This document shows positions 16,219-16,720 of a stretch of 16,720 bases of DNA, one piece after another. The position numbers and the translations under genes were made by a program. The notes under the pieces are model-generated. The model was not told the DNA's origin. It searched no databases and saw nothing but the letters and a program-made list of their open reading frames with translations. Positions within the stretch are counted from its first letter, which is position 1. Each line of letters starts with the position of its first letter. Origin of the DNA: Lysobacteraceae bacterium (GTDB lineage: Bacteria > Pseudomonadota > Gammaproteobacteria > DSM-19610); NCBI GenBank assembly GCA_020201295.1, contig JAIVHA010000190.1:1-16720 (forward strand), given 5' to 3'.

Positions 16219-16720
16219 ATGTCCCGGCTTAAGTATGTCTTTGATGGCACTACGGAGAATTTCCAGCAACTGGTGCTGGACAACTCCAGTAAAGGCCTGG
16301 TGCTGGTGAACTTCTGGACTCCGAAGGCAGGCCCCTGTTTCAAGCTCTGGCAAGCGCTCGAGGGACTGAGCGAGGAATACCAGGGACGCTTCCTGCTGGT
16401 CAATGTCAATACTGAAGCCCAGCCACGACTGGTGCGAGAAAGCGGGGTTACCAGCGTGCCCACGGTCAAGCTCTTCAGCAAGGGTGCGGTGGTCGAGTCC
16501 ATCCATGGTGCGCAATCGGAACAATCCCTGCGCAATGTCATCGATAAATATCTTCCCCCGCCGCCCGGCTCCGCCATCACCGCGGCCCTGCAAGCCTATC
16601 AGGCCGGCGACCCGGACGAGGCACTGAGCCTGCTGGCGGCGGCCAGCAGTGACAATCCACGCGACATGAACCTGCACACCATGACCATAAAGCTGTTGTT
16701 TCGCGAACACCGCTTCGAGA
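16219..16720 (+). CDS. Thioredoxin-fold TPR co-chaperone (CnoX/YbbN-like), 3' partial
   Basis: Starts MSRLKYVFDGTTENFQQLVL and runs off the right edge after 167 codons. The thioredoxin fold spans residues ~5-110, with the active-site loop NFWTPKAGPCFKL and the cis-Pro loop GVTSVPTVKLFSKG. The usual WCGPC reads KAGPC: the nucleophilic first Cys is Ala37 and only Cys40 remains. Ordinary dithiol reductase activity is therefore unlikely. E. coli YbbN/CnoX likewise has SQHC. After a PPPPGS linker the protein enters helical repeats (ALQAYQAGDPDEALSLLAAA), as in the TPR half of CnoX, which protects unfolded clients and hands them to GroEL/DnaK. It begins 98 bp after the metH stop. The ribosome-binding site is weak. 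Confidence 0.88.
   Translation, partial: MSRLKYVFDGTTENFQQLVLDNSSKGLVLVNFWTPKAGPCFKLWQALEGLSEEYQGRFLLVNVNTEAQPRLVRESGVTSVPTVKLFSKGAVVESIHGAQSEQSLRNVIDKYLPPPPGSAITAALQAYQAGDPDEALSLLAAASSDNPRDMNLHTMTIKLLFREHRFE

Overview
The window looks like GC-rich chromosomal DNA from a gammaproteobacterium. The AcnA, PurB and MetH proteins align closely, from memory, with the E. coli and Pseudomonas forms. The palindromic repeats and the LonH-like protease also fit an environmental, Chromatiales-like lineage. That finer placement is inference. I see no phage, plasmid, CRISPR, tRNA or rRNA genes.

Layout: (1) 25-3950, + strand: a complete aconitase A gene, then after 50 bp a purB gene whose first ~54 codons are missing. 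(2) 3951-4178: a 122-bp element with perfect 24-bp terminal inverted repeats, then a 30-bp-stem palindrome. (3) 4179-6456, - strand: a membrane GGDEF/EAL cyclic-di-GMP enzyme whose N-terminal membrane segment is in a different frame from the rest. (4) 6457-6757: a divergent intergenic region with a + strand rho-independent terminator that no recognised gene accounts for. (5) 6758-7961, + strand: a two-gene unit of a DUF7931-like protein and an exported protein with a secretin N-domain-like segment. (6) 7983-10705, - strand: nudF and a LonH-type protease, 2 bp apart. (7) 10706-10971: a large palindromic repeat. (8) 10972-12261, - strand: a soluble GAF-type sensor histidine kinase with no response regulator beside it. 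(9) 12262-12592: a structured intergenic region. (10) 12593-16120, + strand: cobalamin-dependent methionine synthase lacking the first ~65 residues. (11) 16219 to the right edge, + strand: the start of a CnoX/YbbN-like thioredoxin-TPR chaperone.

Most genes are housekeeping: TCA cycle, purine synthesis, methionine synthesis, nucleotide sanitation and protein quality control, plus two signalling proteins. They do not form one pathway. The most notable feature is that two core enzymes, PurB and MetH, each lack the first 54-65 residues while the rest of each frame is open with catalytic residues intact, and a third gene is frameshifted. Either this genome has taken several recent lesions next to repeats and structured DNA, or the assembly has local errors. 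Read mapping would separate the two. I found no convincing new multi-gene system. The best candidates for unknown biology are the DUF7931/secretin-domain pair and the unexplained terminator at 6557-6592.
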